A stretch of 64,000 bases of DNA from Longimicrobiales bacterium (GCA_958295645.1 OY282361.1:2074501-2138500), one strand, 5' to 3'. Positions 1 through 9,189 are shown, counted from the first letter of the stretch. A program made the numbers and translations. The notes: generated by a model not told the origin, from the sequence alone.

Positions 1-1845
1 CGTGTGCTGGACTGGAATCCGCCCTACGCCAAGTGGTTCGTCGGAGGCCGGCTCAACGTCGCCTACAACTGCGTGGACCGCCACTTGAACGGCCCCCGGA
101 CGAACAAGACAGCACTGCTCTGGGAAGGCGAACCCGGAGACCGCCGCCTCTTCACCTACGCCCAACTCGCGACCGAAGTGGGACGCTTCGCGAACGTGCT
201 CAAGGCACTTGGGGTGAAGAAGGGCGACCGCGTGGCGATCTACCTGCCGATGATCCCGGAGGCCGCCTTCGCCATGCTGGCCTGCGCGAGGATCGGCGCG
301 CCGCATTCGGTCGTGTTCGGCGGCTTCAGCGCCAACTCGCTGGCGGACCGGATCAACGACGCCCAGGCCAAGGTCCTGGTCACGGCCGACGGCGGCTGGC
401 GGCGCGGAAAGTGGGTGCCGCTCAAGCGCAATGCCGACCGGGCCGTGACGAGCTGTCCTTCGATCGAGCACGTGCTTGTCGTGGCCAGGGGCGGAGCCGG
501 CTCGTCCGGCGAGAACGACAGCCGCGGGGGGGACGACGACAGCGACGGCGACGGCGGACGAGGCGACGGAAGCGCGTCCGGCAACGCGAACGCCGAGCCG
601 CCGGGCGGACGCGACCGCTGGTACCACGAAATGGCCGCGAACGCCAACGCCGAATGCGAACCCGAAGCCATGGACTCCGAGGACTTGCTCTTCATCCTCT
701 ACACCTCCGGCACCACGGGCAAGCCGAAGGGGGTGGTTCACACCACCGGCGGATATCTGACCCAAGTGCACGCGACCATGAAGACGGTGTTCGATCTCAA
801 GGAGGACGACGTCTACTGGTGCACGGCGGACGTGGGCTGGGTCACGGGCCACAGCTACATCGTCTACGGACCGCTCGCGGCGGGGGCGACGGTGGTCATG
901 TACGAGGGCGCGCCCGACTGGCCCGCCAAGGATCGCTTCTGGCGAATCTGCGAAGACTACGGCGTCACGATCTTCTATACGGCGCCGACCGCCATCCGCG
1001 CGTTCATGCAATGGGGCGAGGACTGGCCCGGCCGGTGCGACCTGAGCCGCCTGCGGCTGCTGGGAAGCGTGGGCGAGCCCATCAATCCCGAGGCGTGGAC
1101 GTGGTACCACCGGGTGATCGGCGGCGAACGCTGTCCCATCGTGGACACGTGGTGGCAGACCGAGACCGGGGCGATCATGATCACGCCCCTGCCGGGGATC
1201 ACCCACACGAAGCCCGGCAGCGCCTGCGGCCCCTTCCCTGGAATCGAAACGGCGATTCTCGACGAGGCGGGCAGGGCGGTGGACGCGGGCTACTTGGCCG
1301 TCACCCGGCCCTGGCCTTCGATGCTGCGCACCGTCTACGGCGACGACGAGCGCTTTCGGCAACAGTACTGGTCCAAATGGGACGGCCTGTACTTCCCGGG
1401 CGACGGCGCCAAGCGGGACGAAGACGGCTATCTGTGGATTCTGGGTCGCGTCGACGACGTGCTGAACGTCGCCGGCCACCGAATCGGCACGATGGAGGTC
1501 GAGAGCGCGCTGGTGGAGCATCCGGCCGTGGCCGAGGCCGCGGTCGTGGGAAAGGAGCACGCGGTGAAGGGTCAGGCCATCGCCGCCTTCGTGACGTTGA
1601 TGGAGGAGGCTGCGGGCGACGAAGAACTGGCCGCCGAGCTCAAGGCGCACGTCGCGGGCAGCATTGGCGCGATCGCGCGGCCCGAGGTCGTCTTCTTCGC
1701 AACGGCCCTGCCCAAGACGAGGTCCGGCAAGATCATGCGCCGACTTCTGGGCGACGTGGCGGCCGGCCGCGCTCTCGGCGACACCACGACGCTGGCCGAT
1801 CCCTCCGTGGTCGATCAGCTGAAGCAACAGTACGAAGCGACATGA
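1..1845 (+). CDS. acs: Acetyl-CoA synthetase (AMP-forming), 5' truncated by window
   Basis: It activates acetate to acetyl-CoA through acetyl-AMP in the cytoplasm. The visible part begins at the family's [10 protein letters not shown] region, so roughly the first 60-90 residues lie upstream of the window; an in-frame GTG at 4 is only a pseudo-start. Motifs are the ATP-binding loop [11 protein letters not shown] (about residue 233 of the visible part), TWWQTETG (about 381; this Trp typically restricts the pocket to acetate), [13 protein letters not shown], and the C-terminal PKTRSGK whose Lys is the usual acetylation site. A Gly/Asp/Ser-rich insert at about 163-200 precedes the AMP-binding core and looks like low-complexity expansion. 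Propionyl-CoA synthetase is the alternative; the tryptophan favours acetate. Confidence 0.95.
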   Translation, partial: RVLDWNPPYAKWFVGGRLNVAYNCVDRHLNGPRTNKTALLWEGEPGDRRLFTYAQLATEVGRFANVLKALGVKKGDRVAIYLPMIPEAAFAMLACARIGAPHSVVFGGFSANSLADRINDAQAKVLVTADGGWRRGKWVPLKRNADRAVTSCPSIEHVLVVARGGAGSSGENDSRGGDDDSDGDGGRGDGSASGNANAEPPGGRDRWYHEMAANANAECEPEAMDSEDLLFILYTSGTTGKPKGVVHTTGGYLTQVHATMKTVFDLKEDDVYWCTADVGWVTGHSYIVYGPLAAGATVVMYEGAPDWPAKDRFWRICEDYGVTIFYTAPTAIRAFMQWGEDWPGRCDLSRLRLLGSVGEPINPEAWTWYHRVIGGERCPIVDTWWQTETGAIMITPLPGITHTKPGSACGPFPGIETAILDEAGRAVDAGYLAVTRPWPSMLRTVYGDDERFRQQYWSKWDGLYFPGDGAKRDEDGYLWILGRVDDVLNVAGHRIGTMEVESALVEHPAVAEAAVVGKEHAVKGQAIAAFVTLMEEAAGDEELAAELKAHVAGSIGAIARPEVVFFATALPKTRSGKIMRRLLGDVAAGRALGDTTTLADPSVVDQLKQQYEAT

Positions 1846-1875
1846 CCAGGGGGCAGGGCCGCGAGACGAAGCGGA

Positions 1876-2262
1876 CTAGAGCACGGCCTTCCCGGCCTTC
1901 AGTCTCCTGACCAGAGTCCAACCCAGCGCCTGCGTAACGCTTGCCGCCACGCCGGCCCGCACGACGTTGCCGTACCCCGGGAGCCATCGCAGCAACAGGC
2001 CCGCGCCGCCCCTCCCGACGATGCCGCCCAACGAGGCGTACAACGTCGACTTCACGGCCGATTCCGTGACCGGGACGTCGAACTCGTCGGCCAGAGCGAC
2101 GATCATGCCGACTTGAATCGGGGCGATGGCCACGAAGTCCGACCCCGGCAGGACCGCGACCGCCGCCGCTCCTCCCGCCGCCACCGACGCTCCGTGAATG
2201 ATGGCCGCGCACCGTTGCTCCTGGTCCGGCACGTACTTGCGAAACTCTTCCTTGATCTTCAT
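1876..2262 (-). CDS. DUF697-like small membrane-associated protein (128 aa)
   Basis: A 128-residue protein starting at the ATG at 2262 (MKIKEEFRKY). Its body is a Gly/Ala-rich hydrophobic domain with PGSDFVAIAPIQVGMI followed by ALADEFDV, the pattern of DUF697, a domain often attached to GTPases or tellurite/stress proteins. Here it stands alone. At least two hydrophobic stretches (about residues 20-55 and 75-110) suggest membrane insertion. It lies divergently from the M20 peptidase with about 120 bp between starts, so both promoters probably sit there. Function is unknown. Confidence 0.7.
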   Translation of the reverse strand: MKIKEEFRKYVPDQEQRCAAIIHGASVAAGGAAAVAVLPGSDFVAIAPIQVGMIVALADEFDVPVTESAVKSTLYASLGGIVGRGGAGLLLRWLPGYGNVVRAGVAASVTQALGWTLVRRLKAGKAVL

Positions 2263-2382
2263 GTCGTCTCTCCCGTTGCTTCGTAAGTTGGGCACGCCCC
2301 CAATAACATTACGGTCAAGAGGCCGCCCGTGTTCCCAACTGGGCGCGCGCGGCCTCGCGAACCCCCTTCCCTCAGGACCGCC

Positions 2383-3876
2383 ATGAAGACGATCCCCGCT
2401 GTTCTCCGCCACCGGCTTCTTCCTCTCTCCGCCTTGGCCTGCTGGCTTGCCTCGGCCTCCGCTCCCGCCGCCCGCCCCCTGGGCGCCCAGACCGTCGAGG
2501 AGGGCAAGCAGTCGGCGCTGGACCACGCCGCGGCGTTGGCGCCGCTGGTGGCCGAAATGTCGACCAGCCTCTGGGACTTCTCCGAGATCGCCCTGCGCGA
2601 GACCCGGTCGGCGGCCTACTTGGCGGGCGTCCTGGAGAACGAGGGATTCGACGTGGAGCGGGGAGTGGCCGGGATGCCCACGGCCTTCGTGGCGTCCTGG
2701 CGGTCGGGCGAGGACGGGCCGGTTCTGGGAGTCCTGGCCGAATACGACGCGCTGCCGGGGGTCGGAAACGCGATCGTGCCCCGCCTGCAGGCGCGAGAGG
2801 ACGGAACCGCCCACGGTCACGGATGCGGCCACAACCTGTTCGGAGCCGCTTCCGTGGCCGCCGCGATTGCGATCAAGCGCATGATGGCCGAGCACGGAAC
2901 GCCCGGGACGGTGCGCCTCTACGGGACCCCCGCCGAGGAGACGGTCGTCGGCAAGGTCTACATGGCACGGGACGGGCTCTTCGACGACTTGGACGCGGCC
3001 GTCGTCTGGCATCCCGGCCAGAAGACCGCCGTCAGCAACAACCGCGCCCGCGCGCTCAACAACTTCGAGGTGGTGTTTCACGGGCAGGCCGCCCACGGCG
3101 CGGCCGACCCATGGAACGGCCGAAGCGCCCTGGACGCCGTGGAACTCATGAACCACGGCGTCAACATGATGCGCGAACACGTCGAGCCGAGCGCCCGCAT
3201 CCACTACGTGATTCCCCACGCGGGCGACGTCCCCAACGTGGTGCCCGCTCACGCGACGGCCTGGTACTACGTCCGCGACACCACGCGCGTCGCGGTGGAG
3301 GAGAACTACGGCTGGATTCTGGACATCGCCGCCGGCGCGGCCCGCATGACCCGCACCGAACACGACGTCTTCCTCGTCACGGGCGTGCATCCCTACACCC
3401 TCGTCCGGCCCCTGCAGGAAGCCATGCAGGCGAACCTGGAGCGGGTCGGTCCGCCGCAGTTCAGCGAGGAAGACCAGGACTTCGCCCGGGAGCTTCAGCA
3501 CTTCTTGGAGGTGGAGGCCTCCGGCTTGAACGACACGATCGGCCATTTGGCGCCCGCGCCCGAGATGGCGGACGGCGGGTCCTCCGACGTGGCCGAGGTG
3601 AGCTACATCGCGCCGACGGTGGAGTTCAGCGTGACGACCGCGGCCGACCACGTGCCCTGGCACTCGTGGGCGACGACCGCCTCGCATGGCACGGCGGGGG
3701 CGCGCAAGGGCGCGGAAGTGGCCGCGAAGGCGCTCGCGTTGATGGGAGCGGAATTGATGCTCGACCGGGACCTGCTCAGGCGCGCGAAGGAGGCGCACGC
3801 GGCCGAGACCGGGGGAAGGCCCTACGAGTCGCCGGTGCCGGCCAACCAAGCCGTGCGGCTCCCCGAGAACCCGTAG
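2383..3876 (+). CDS. Secreted M20 family amidohydrolase/peptidase (AbgB-like)
   Basis: A 497-residue protein of the M20/aminobenzoyl-glutamate utilisation (AbgB) type, which hydrolyses amide bonds of N-acyl amino acids or small peptides with two zinc ions. The ATG at 2383 gives a signal peptide (residues 1-35, ending near APAARPLGAQ), so it is exported. Metal-site motifs are GHGCGHN (about residue 143) and GTPAEE (about 182); the dimerisation domain follows. The C-terminal stretch with VEFSVTTAADHVPWHSW is typical of the AbgB branch. An upstream ATG at 2329 would put 18 charged residues before the signal and is less likely. The exact substrate cannot be read from sequence. Confidence 0.88.
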   Translation: MKTIPAVLRHRLLPLSALACWLASASAPAARPLGAQTVEEGKQSALDHAAALAPLVAEMSTSLWDFSEIALRETRSAAYLAGVLENEGFDVERGVAGMPTAFVASWRSGEDGPVLGVLAEYDALPGVGNAIVPRLQAREDGTAHGHGCGHNLFGAASVAAAIAIKRMMAEHGTPGTVRLYGTPAEETVVGKVYMARDGLFDDLDAAVVWHPGQKTAVSNNRARALNNFEVVFHGQAAHGAADPWNGRSALDAVELMNHGVNMMREHVEPSARIHYVIPHAGDVPNVVPAHATAWYYVRDTTRVAVEENYGWILDIAAGAARMTRTEHDVFLVTGVHPYTLVRPLQEAMQANLERVGPPQFSEEDQDFARELQHFLEVEASGLNDTIGHLAPAPEMADGGSSDVAEVSYIAPTVEFSVTTAADHVPWHSWATTASHGTAGARKGAEVAAKALALMGAELMLDRDLLRRAKEAHAAETGGRPYESPVPANQAVRLPENP

Positions 3877-3883
3877 CGCCCGG

Positions 3884-4054
3884 CTACATCCGGATTGCCG
3901 GCCTCGCCTGCTCGGGCTGGATCAGCTCGGGAGTCGGCTCTTCTTCGGCGGCCGCCACTTCGATGGCCCGCTCCGCAACGAAGATCAGGGCGACGAAGAA
4001 CAGCAGCGCCACGGCTTCCAGCTTCAGGCTGGCACGTCGTCTGAGTCGTACCAT
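3884..4054 (-). CDS. Small single-pass membrane protein (56 aa)
   Basis: A short reading frame of 56 residues beginning MVRLRRRASLKLEAVALLFF. Its layout is protein-like: a basic N-terminus, one hydrophobic helix (about residues 12-28), then an acidic Glu/Pro tail. AGGAAAGAG precedes the ATG on the minus strand and can serve as a ribosome-binding site. Its stop lies 7 bp from the end of the M20 gene, a tight convergent arrangement. No family is recognised and function is unknown. Confidence 0.5.
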   Translation of the reverse strand: MVRLRRRASLKLEAVALLFFVALIFVAERAIEVAAAEEEPTPELIQPEQARPAIRM

Positions 4055-4296
4055 TGCTCTTTCCTCATGTCTTTGCGTTGGCTCTGGTCTCGGACGCCCA
4101 TTCGTCCCTGCATGAACCGTGCCAAACTTCCGGCTCGACTCGGAAACGAGGCCGTTTCTGGCGAAAAACCACCCGAGAACACGCCCATCCTACGGTTTTG
4201 GAAGCCAGCTTCTTCACCGCGGGGCCGGATGCCTGTGGTCGGCGCGTTAGCTTGGAAGACGCGCAGCATCCGGAATTTGGACACCCCCTGTCATCC

Positions 4297-4340
4297 CAAG
4301 TGGACGCCCGACCGTCTCCAAGTGGACACTCGACCGCCGT
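4297..4340 (+). repeat. Two tandem copies of a 22-bp unit before the P1 peptidase gene
   Basis: CAAGTGGAC begins both units, at 4297 and 4319, and CGACCG recurs in the second half of each. The copies differ at a few positions. They lie immediately upstream of the likely GTG start region of the P1 peptidase. Confidence 0.6.
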
Positions 4341-4341
4341 G

Positions 4342-5481
4342 GTGCAGTACGTCTTGGCCGTGACCCAGGGGAGCTTGGCCTGCCGCCAGCTCCCGGCCGG
4401 GGTTCGCGGTTTGCTGGCGAGAGCGGTGGTCCTGGCGGTCGTGTTGGCGGGGTCAGCGGGTTCGGCGGTCGCGTTGGCGGGGCCGGCGGGTTTGGCGGCC
4501 CCGCAGCGGGGAGACGGCGGCCGGGGGATCACGGCCGTGCCGGGCATCCGGGCGGGCCACTTCACGTATCCGGGAGGAAGGACGGGTTGCACGGTGGTGG
4601 TGGCGGAGGGCGGGGCGGTCGCGGGCGTGGACGTTCGAGGCGGGGCGCCTGGGACGGTCGAGACGGACTTGCTCGACCCGGTGAACTCCGTGCAGAAGGC
4701 CAACGCCATAGTCCTTTCGGGCGGAAGCGCGTTTGGGCTCGCGGCACGGCACGGGGTCGTGCGCTACTTGGAGGAGCGCGGCGAAGGGCATGCGGCGGGG
4801 CCGGGCGTGGTCGTCCCCATCGTGCCGGGGGCGATCATCTTCGACCTGCGAGTGGCGGAGGGGGTGCGGCCGGGGCCCGAATGCGGCTACGAGGCGGCTA
4901 CGGGGGCGACCGGCGGAGCGCTGTTGGAAGGCAATGCGGGCGCGGGCGCGGGCGCGACGGTGGGCAAGCTCTTGGGTTTCGAGCGGGCGATGAAAGGCGG
5001 CGTTGGGACGGCGGCGTTGGACTTGGCGGACGGACTCGTGGTCGCCGCATTGGTCGTGGTGAACGCCGTGGGCGACGTGATCGACCCCGCGACGTCCAAG
5101 GTCGTGGCGGGCGCGCGCACTCAGGACGGCAGCCTGGCCGACGCGCGCAGGATTCTGCGCCTGGGAGCCGCGAGCGTGCCTCCGGGGCGGAACACGACGC
5201 TCGGGGTGGTCGCGACCAACGCCGGGCTGACCCAGGCCGAGGCGACGAAAGTGGCCCAGATGGCGCACGACGGTCTTGCCCGCGTCATCGTGCCCAGCCA
5301 CACGCCGGGCGACGGCGACACGGTCTTCGTGCTGGCGACCGGCCGGCTGGACGGCGCCGCGGACGTCGGGCGGATCGGGGCCCTGGGCGCCGAGGCGGTG
5401 GCGGAGGCCGTCCTGAGGGCGGTGCGGGCGGCCAAGGGCCTTCCGGGTCTCCCGGCCGCGAGCGACTTGCCGGGCGCGTGA
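4342..5481 (+). CDS. P1 family (S58, DmpA-type) self-cleaving aminopeptidase
   Basis: An N-terminal-nucleophile peptidase of the DmpA/BapA family, which releases N-terminal residues from peptides or beta-peptides. It matures by cutting itself before a Ser/Thr; here that is GGVGTAAL with Thr at about residue 223. Other family blocks are VRGGAPGTVETDLLDP, VLSGGSAFGLAA and the C-terminal VVATNAGLTQAEATKVAQMA. An N-terminal hydrophobic stretch (ARAVVLAVVLAG) is a probable signal peptide. The start is uncertain: GTG at 4342 is used, GTG at 4360 is equally plausible, and the frame is open back to 4054. No clear ribosome-binding site decides it. Confidence 0.87.
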   Translation: MQYVLAVTQGSLACRQLPAGVRGLLARAVVLAVVLAGSAGSAVALAGPAGLAAPQRGDGGRGITAVPGIRAGHFTYPGGRTGCTVVVAEGGAVAGVDVRGGAPGTVETDLLDPVNSVQKANAIVLSGGSAFGLAARHGVVRYLEERGEGHAAGPGVVVPIVPGAIIFDLRVAEGVRPGPECGYEAATGATGGALLEGNAGAGAGATVGKLLGFERAMKGGVGTAALDLADGLVVAALVVVNAVGDVIDPATSKVVAGARTQDGSLADARRILRLGAASVPPGRNTTLGVVATNAGLTQAEATKVAQMAHDGLARVIVPSHTPGDGDTVFVLATGRLDGAADVGRIGALGAEAVAEAVLRAVRAAKGLPGLPAASDLPGA

Positions 5482-5609
5482 GCGCGTCCAGCGACGGCCG
5501 CGACCCGTTGCGCACGTGAGCGCATCCAGCCACGGCCCCGACCCGCTGCGCACATTGAACCCATCCAACGACGGCCCCGACCCGCTGCGCACGTGAACCC
5601 ATCCAGCAG
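5478..5609 (+). repeat. Degenerate tandem repeat (about 38 bp x 3.4) starting at the P1 peptidase stop
   Basis: Units start at 5478, 5516, 5554 and (partial) 5593. Each opens with a TGA-containing block such as GTGAGCGCATCCAGC and the full ones end in GACCCGCTGCGCAC with a few substitutions. The first unit contains the stop codon of the P1 peptidase. The array fills nearly the whole spacer before the symporter gene. Confidence 0.85.
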
Positions 5610-5627
5610 TCCCCGCAGCAGCCTGCC

Positions 5628-7046
5628 GTGAACACGACGCTGGCCGTCCTCCTGCTCTACGTCGCCTTGATCACGTGCTTGGGCGTGTCCATAGGCCGAC
5701 GAGCCAAGGGGGCCGCGGACTTCTTCGTGGCCGGCCGGCGCATGGGGCCGGGACTGCTCTGCGCCACCCTCCTGGCCGCGAACATCGGCGCGGGCTCGAC
5801 CGTCTTCGCGGCCAGCCTGGGCTACGAAGACGGCCTAGCGGCGTGGTGGTGGGTGGGCTCCGCGGGCGTGGGCACTCTCGTGCTGGCGATTTGGGTCGGG
5901 CCTCGCATATGGCGGGTCGCCAAGGCGCACTCTCTGTTCACCGCCGGCGACTACCTGGAGCACAGGTACGGTCCGTCCGTGCGCGCCGCCATGGCCGTGC
6001 TGCTCTGGCTGGCCAGCTTGAGCATCCTCGCCGGCCAACTGATCGCCATGGCCTGGATTCTGGAGGTCGTCGCAGGCACGCCGCGCTGGGTGGGGGCCGT
6101 GGCCGGCGGGGCGGTGATGACGGCGTACTTCGCGGCGGGCGGGCTCGTGAGCTCCGCCTGGGTGAACATGGTCCAGTTGATGGTCCTGATGGGCGGATTC
6201 CTGGTGGCCGCGCCGCTGGCGGTCGGCGCCGCGGGCGGGCTAGGCGAGCTGTTCGCCGCGGGAGGCGCCAGTCCGGGGACTGCCGATCCGGGACGCCTTC
6301 GGTTTTGGGCCAACGGCGGATCCGGCTGGCCGTACTTGACGCTGCTGGCTCCGGCGTTCATTGCTTCGCCCGGCATCCTCCAGAAGGCGTTCGGCGCGCG
6401 CGACGAACGCACGGTTCGTGTCGGCTTGGCGGCCGCCGCGCTCGTCCTAATGCTCTTCGCCTTCCTTCCGGTGGCGCTGGGAATGGCGGCCCGCGTGCTG
6501 GCCCCGGATCTCGCCGACACCGAGACCGCGTTGCCGGTCGTGCTCGCGACCGCCGTGCCCGCCTGGGTGGGCCTCCTGGGACTGGCGGCCGTCCTGTCCG
6601 CCGAGATCAGCTCCGCCGACGCGATCCTCTTCATGTTGTCCACGTCGCTGTCCAAGGACTTGTACAAGCGCTTCGTCGCCCCGGACGCCTCCGACCGCCA
6701 AGTCCTCCGCGCTTCCCGGTGGGCGGCCGTGGCCGGAGGCGGCGGGGGCGTCGCTCTGGCCGTGTTGTTGCCGACCGTGGGCGCCAGCCTTGCCATCTTC
6801 TACTCGCTGTTGAGCGTGAGCCTCTTCGTGCCCTTGATGGCCGGCCTTCATTCGCGCCGTCCGGGAGTTCCCGAGGCGCTCTCCTCCGTCGTTGCGGGCG
6901 GCGCGGCGCTCCTTGCGGCGACCTTGGCGGGAGCCGGCGGGAAGATGCCCCCGACGCTCTGGGGCTTGGCGGCGGCGGCGGCGGCCTACGGCGGCGTCTT
7001 CCTCGCACGACGATGGGCTCGGCGCCGCGGGCGCGACATGCGCTAG
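5628..7046 (+). CDS. Sodium:solute symporter family (SSF) transporter
   Basis: A 472-residue integral membrane protein with 12-13 predicted helices. The first helix is followed by SIGRRAKGAADFFVAGRRMG, the classic SSF cytoplasmic loop, then the sodium-site helix ATLLAANIGAGSTVFAASLG. Members use the sodium gradient to import sugars, amino acids, proline or carboxylates; the substrate cannot be assigned. The GTG start at 5628 is the first after the repeat array and no clear Shine-Dalgarno precedes it. Its stop overlaps the stop of the convergent gene by 4 bp. Confidence 0.9.
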   Translation: MNTTLAVLLLYVALITCLGVSIGRRAKGAADFFVAGRRMGPGLLCATLLAANIGAGSTVFAASLGYEDGLAAWWWVGSAGVGTLVLAIWVGPRIWRVAKAHSLFTAGDYLEHRYGPSVRAAMAVLLWLASLSILAGQLIAMAWILEVVAGTPRWVGAVAGGAVMTAYFAAGGLVSSAWVNMVQLMVLMGGFLVAAPLAVGAAGGLGELFAAGGASPGTADPGRLRFWANGGSGWPYLTLLAPAFIASPGILQKAFGARDERTVRVGLAAAALVLMLFAFLPVALGMAARVLAPDLADTETALPVVLATAVPAWVGLLGLAAVLSAEISSADAILFMLSTSLSKDLYKRFVAPDASDRQVLRASRWAAVAGGGGGVALAVLLPTVGASLAIFYSLLSVSLFVPLMAGLHSRRPGVPEALSSVVAGGAALLAATLAGAGGKMPPTLWGLAAAAAAYGGVFLARRWARRRGRDMR

Positions 7047-7900
7047 GGAGCGTGACTGGCCCGAGGACAGTCCGAAGGGCCGTCGTCTCCCAGCCGCCTG
7101 GTGATCTCCCGCAGACGCAGCCATTCCTGGTAGTACAGCGGCAGCATCGCCACCGACTCCATGAACTGGAACACGTACATCACGACCGCGAACACCGTGC
7201 CGTATTCGGCAGCCTCCTGGACCGAAGCGCTCACGGAGAACACCAGCAAGGCGACCATGAAGACCCAGACGATCCCGAAGTTGGCGGCCTCGAGGTCGGA
7301 CAACTTGATGTTCCACCGCATCATCCGCCGCACGTGGCGCCCAACGCGGCGAGGAACGCCGCTCTCCACGACCTCGACGCGTCTCTCGTATTCGTTGTTG
7401 AACGCTTCGTTGTAGCGAGTGGTGAACCGGCCGGTGAACCCGTAGACGGCCGCCGCGACCGCCGCGACGCCTATGCAACCCAGGAAGATCGGAAAGCTGA
7501 GCGCCCAGAGAATCAATACCGTTCCGACAAGCCCGAGGACGCTGCTGACCAGCGTCGGCAACGAGTTCTCGAAGAACTCCACGACCTCGCGGAGCATTCC
7601 GAGGCGGGCGGTCTTGGCCGACACCGTCACCACGGCCTGGCGAGCGACGAGCTCTTCGCTCAGGCGCACGTAGACTTTCGCATAGGCGCGGGAATCGCAC
7701 ACCCGTCGCGCGATGTTGATGCCGACGGTCGCGATGCCCAGCCCCGCCAGTTCCCAGAGTCCGCGCCAACTCTCCCCGATCACGCCGTCGATCGCCCGCC
7801 CGATCACCAACGGAAAGAGCAGCCAGCCGACGGCCTCCAAGAGCACCAGCGCCATCGTAAACGCGAGCTGCCCCCGGAACGGCTTGAGCGCCGTCCTCAT
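7043..7900 (-). CDS. Orphan ABC-transporter six-helix membrane domain protein (285 aa)
   Basis: The ATG at 7900 begins MRTALKPFRGQLAFTMALVL, the first helix of an exporter-type ABC transmembrane domain. About six hydrophobic helices follow, with a long charged intracellular loop (YNEAFNNEYERRVEVVE) as in ABC exporters. The protein ends without any Walker A, signature or Walker B motif, and no ATPase gene is adjacent. It may partner with an ATPase elsewhere or be a derived membrane protein. Confidence 0.75.
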   Translation of the reverse strand: MRTALKPFRGQLAFTMALVLLEAVGWLLFPLVIGRAIDGVIGESWRGLWELAGLGIATVGINIARRVCDSRAYAKVYVRLSEELVARQAVVTVSAKTARLGMLREVVEFFENSLPTLVSSVLGLVGTVLILWALSFPIFLGCIGVAAVAAAVYGFTGRFTTRYNEAFNNEYERRVEVVESGVPRRVGRHVRRMMRWNIKLSDLEAANFGIVWVFMVALLVFSVSASVQEAAEYGTVFAVVMYVFQFMESVAMLPLYYQEWLRLREITRRLGDDGPSDCPRASHAP

Positions 7901-7940
7901 CGTGCCTGTCGTCACTTGACGGCTGGGCCGCGTCGAGCGC

Positions 7941-8855
7941 CTATCGGTTCTCGGGCAGAAGGTCTTGGTGAAACCAGATCCATCCTTCGTGTCTCGCGAT
8001 GTCCAAGGCGTTGGCGGCTGGCGGCCCCGGCGGGTCCAGAAACTTCGTCGAGAGATCATGATCCGGCGCCACGCTCTTGCCCATCAGGAAATGAAGACCC
8101 TCCAAGGCGCAGAGAACGGCGTCGATGCAGTCGCCGTTAGGGTCGTCTGGATTTCCCTGCTTCGTGCGTGGAGGGATGCGCGGCTTGATCCCATGCGACC
8201 TGAAAAGCCGTTCAACGATCTTTTTCCTGTCTTCCTTGCCCTTGGGCTTCTTGTATCCCGTCCATTCCATTCTTGACGACGGTGCACCTGATTCCGCCGC
8301 GAACAACTGCCGCAACGTCAGGTCAGGATAGACCTCGATCGCATGGACGTGACCCGCCTTTACCGTGACGTGACCCGCCTTTACCGTCTCGGGATTCCAA
8401 GCAAGCGGGATCGCGTCGCCGTCGCTCTTGATCTTGCTCAGTAGTTCAAGAGCAGACCTAGCAACCCGAGCGATTGTGTTGGCGCCAACGTCCATTGGCG
8501 TCTTACGAGCAAATTCGGCGACGAACCGATCCGTATGCCGTCGAAACAGGTCATGGCCGGAAACGCGTCGGCCGTTCACAAGGGGCGGTCGTCCTGCTTG
8601 GTGATCGGACAGGAGCTTCCCGAGATTGCAGGGCCATCCGAGCGGAGCGTCCAAGGCGAGAAGCGTGGGGGCTGAGTCCTCCTCGATCCACCCGCGAATG
8701 ATCGCGACGATTTCGCTGAAGTCGTTGTCCTTGCCATGGCCTCGGACCACCTCGGAAACCCGCAAACAGCAATTTTCACCAAACCTCTCCACGTGAGCGC
8801 AAGCGAGCCCGAAGTTGGTCGGCTGGGCGGCGCAGTCGATGCCGATGATCGTCAT
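7941..8855 (-). CDS. DUF429 family protein (predicted RNase H-fold nuclease)
   Basis: A 304-residue protein opening MTIIGIDCAAQPTNFGLA, where GIDxA is the first acidic beta-strand of the DUF429 RNase H-like fold. LLALDAPLGWP and DCIDAVLCALEG supply the further conserved acidic residues. The family is predicted, not proven, to be nucleolytic. The ATG at 8855 is chosen because the fold starts there; about 39 upstream in-frame residues are low-quality. It carries an exact in-frame 21-bp duplication (VKAGHVT VKAGHV), see 8346. Confidence 0.8.
   Translation of the reverse strand: MTIIGIDCAAQPTNFGLACAHVERFGENCCLRVSEVVRGHGKDNDFSEIVAIIRGWIEEDSAPTLLALDAPLGWPCNLGKLLSDHQAGRPPLVNGRRVSGHDLFRRHTDRFVAEFARKTPMDVGANTIARVARSALELLSKIKSDGDAIPLAWNPETVKAGHVTVKAGHVHAIEVYPDLTLRQLFAAESGAPSSRMEWTGYKKPKGKEDRKKIVERLFRSHGIKPRIPPRTKQGNPDDPNGDCIDAVLCALEGLHFLMGKSVAPDHDLSTKFLDPPGPPAANALDIARHEGWIWFHQDLLPENR
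8346..8387 (-). repeat. Perfect 21-bp in-frame tandem duplication inside the DUF429 gene
   Basis: Two identical adjacent 21-bp units (8346-8366 and 8367-8387) duplicate seven codons (VKAGHVT). Perfect identity indicates a recent slippage or unequal-crossover event. Confidence 0.95.
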
Positions 8856-8987
8856 GCGCTGGGAGCGGTCGAACGCAGAGACTTGAGCCATGAGAACATT
8901 GCGGCAGCGGCGAGGAGCGGCGAGGGCGTACGCCCACCCGCCGAATGTGGAGCAAGCGCACCACCGACGCAACAGTCACCCAAGAGT

Positions 8988-9168
8988 CCACGCCACGCGC
9001 AAAGGAACGGCCAACGAGTCCTGCCGCCACAAGATCCCGAAGTTGGGCCACGCCACGCGCGAAGGCACCGCCCGTCGTCGGCAGCAAACTCACGTATTGC
9101 CCGGAGGCCGCGCCACCCACCAAGGAACCGCCGCGCACCGGGCCACCGCACCGCACCAAAGAACCGCC
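8988..9168 (+). repeat. Four degenerate 25-bp cores, three at exact 60-bp period
   Basis: Cores related to CCACGCCACGCGC-AAGG-ACCGCC lie at 8988-9012, 9048-9072, 9108-9132 and, degenerate, 9143-9168. The first three starts are exactly 60 bp apart while the 35-bp stretches between them are unrelated by eye. They occupy the 370-bp gap (8856-9225) between the divergent DUF429 and epimerase genes. I see no convincing gene in that gap. Confidence 0.7.
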
Positions 9169-9189
9169 GCCCGCTAGGCCGCCGGCCCA

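Noticed and set aside
2263-3849. Upstream extension of the DUF697 frame on the minus strand
   Set aside because: This part is antisense to the M20 peptidase and rich in Arg/His/Gly. The real protein begins at 2262.
8988-9168. CRISPR-like array (25-bp cores with 35-bp spacers)
   Set aside because: Cores differ at several positions, the fourth is off-period and no cas genes are near. Degenerate repeat is the better reading.
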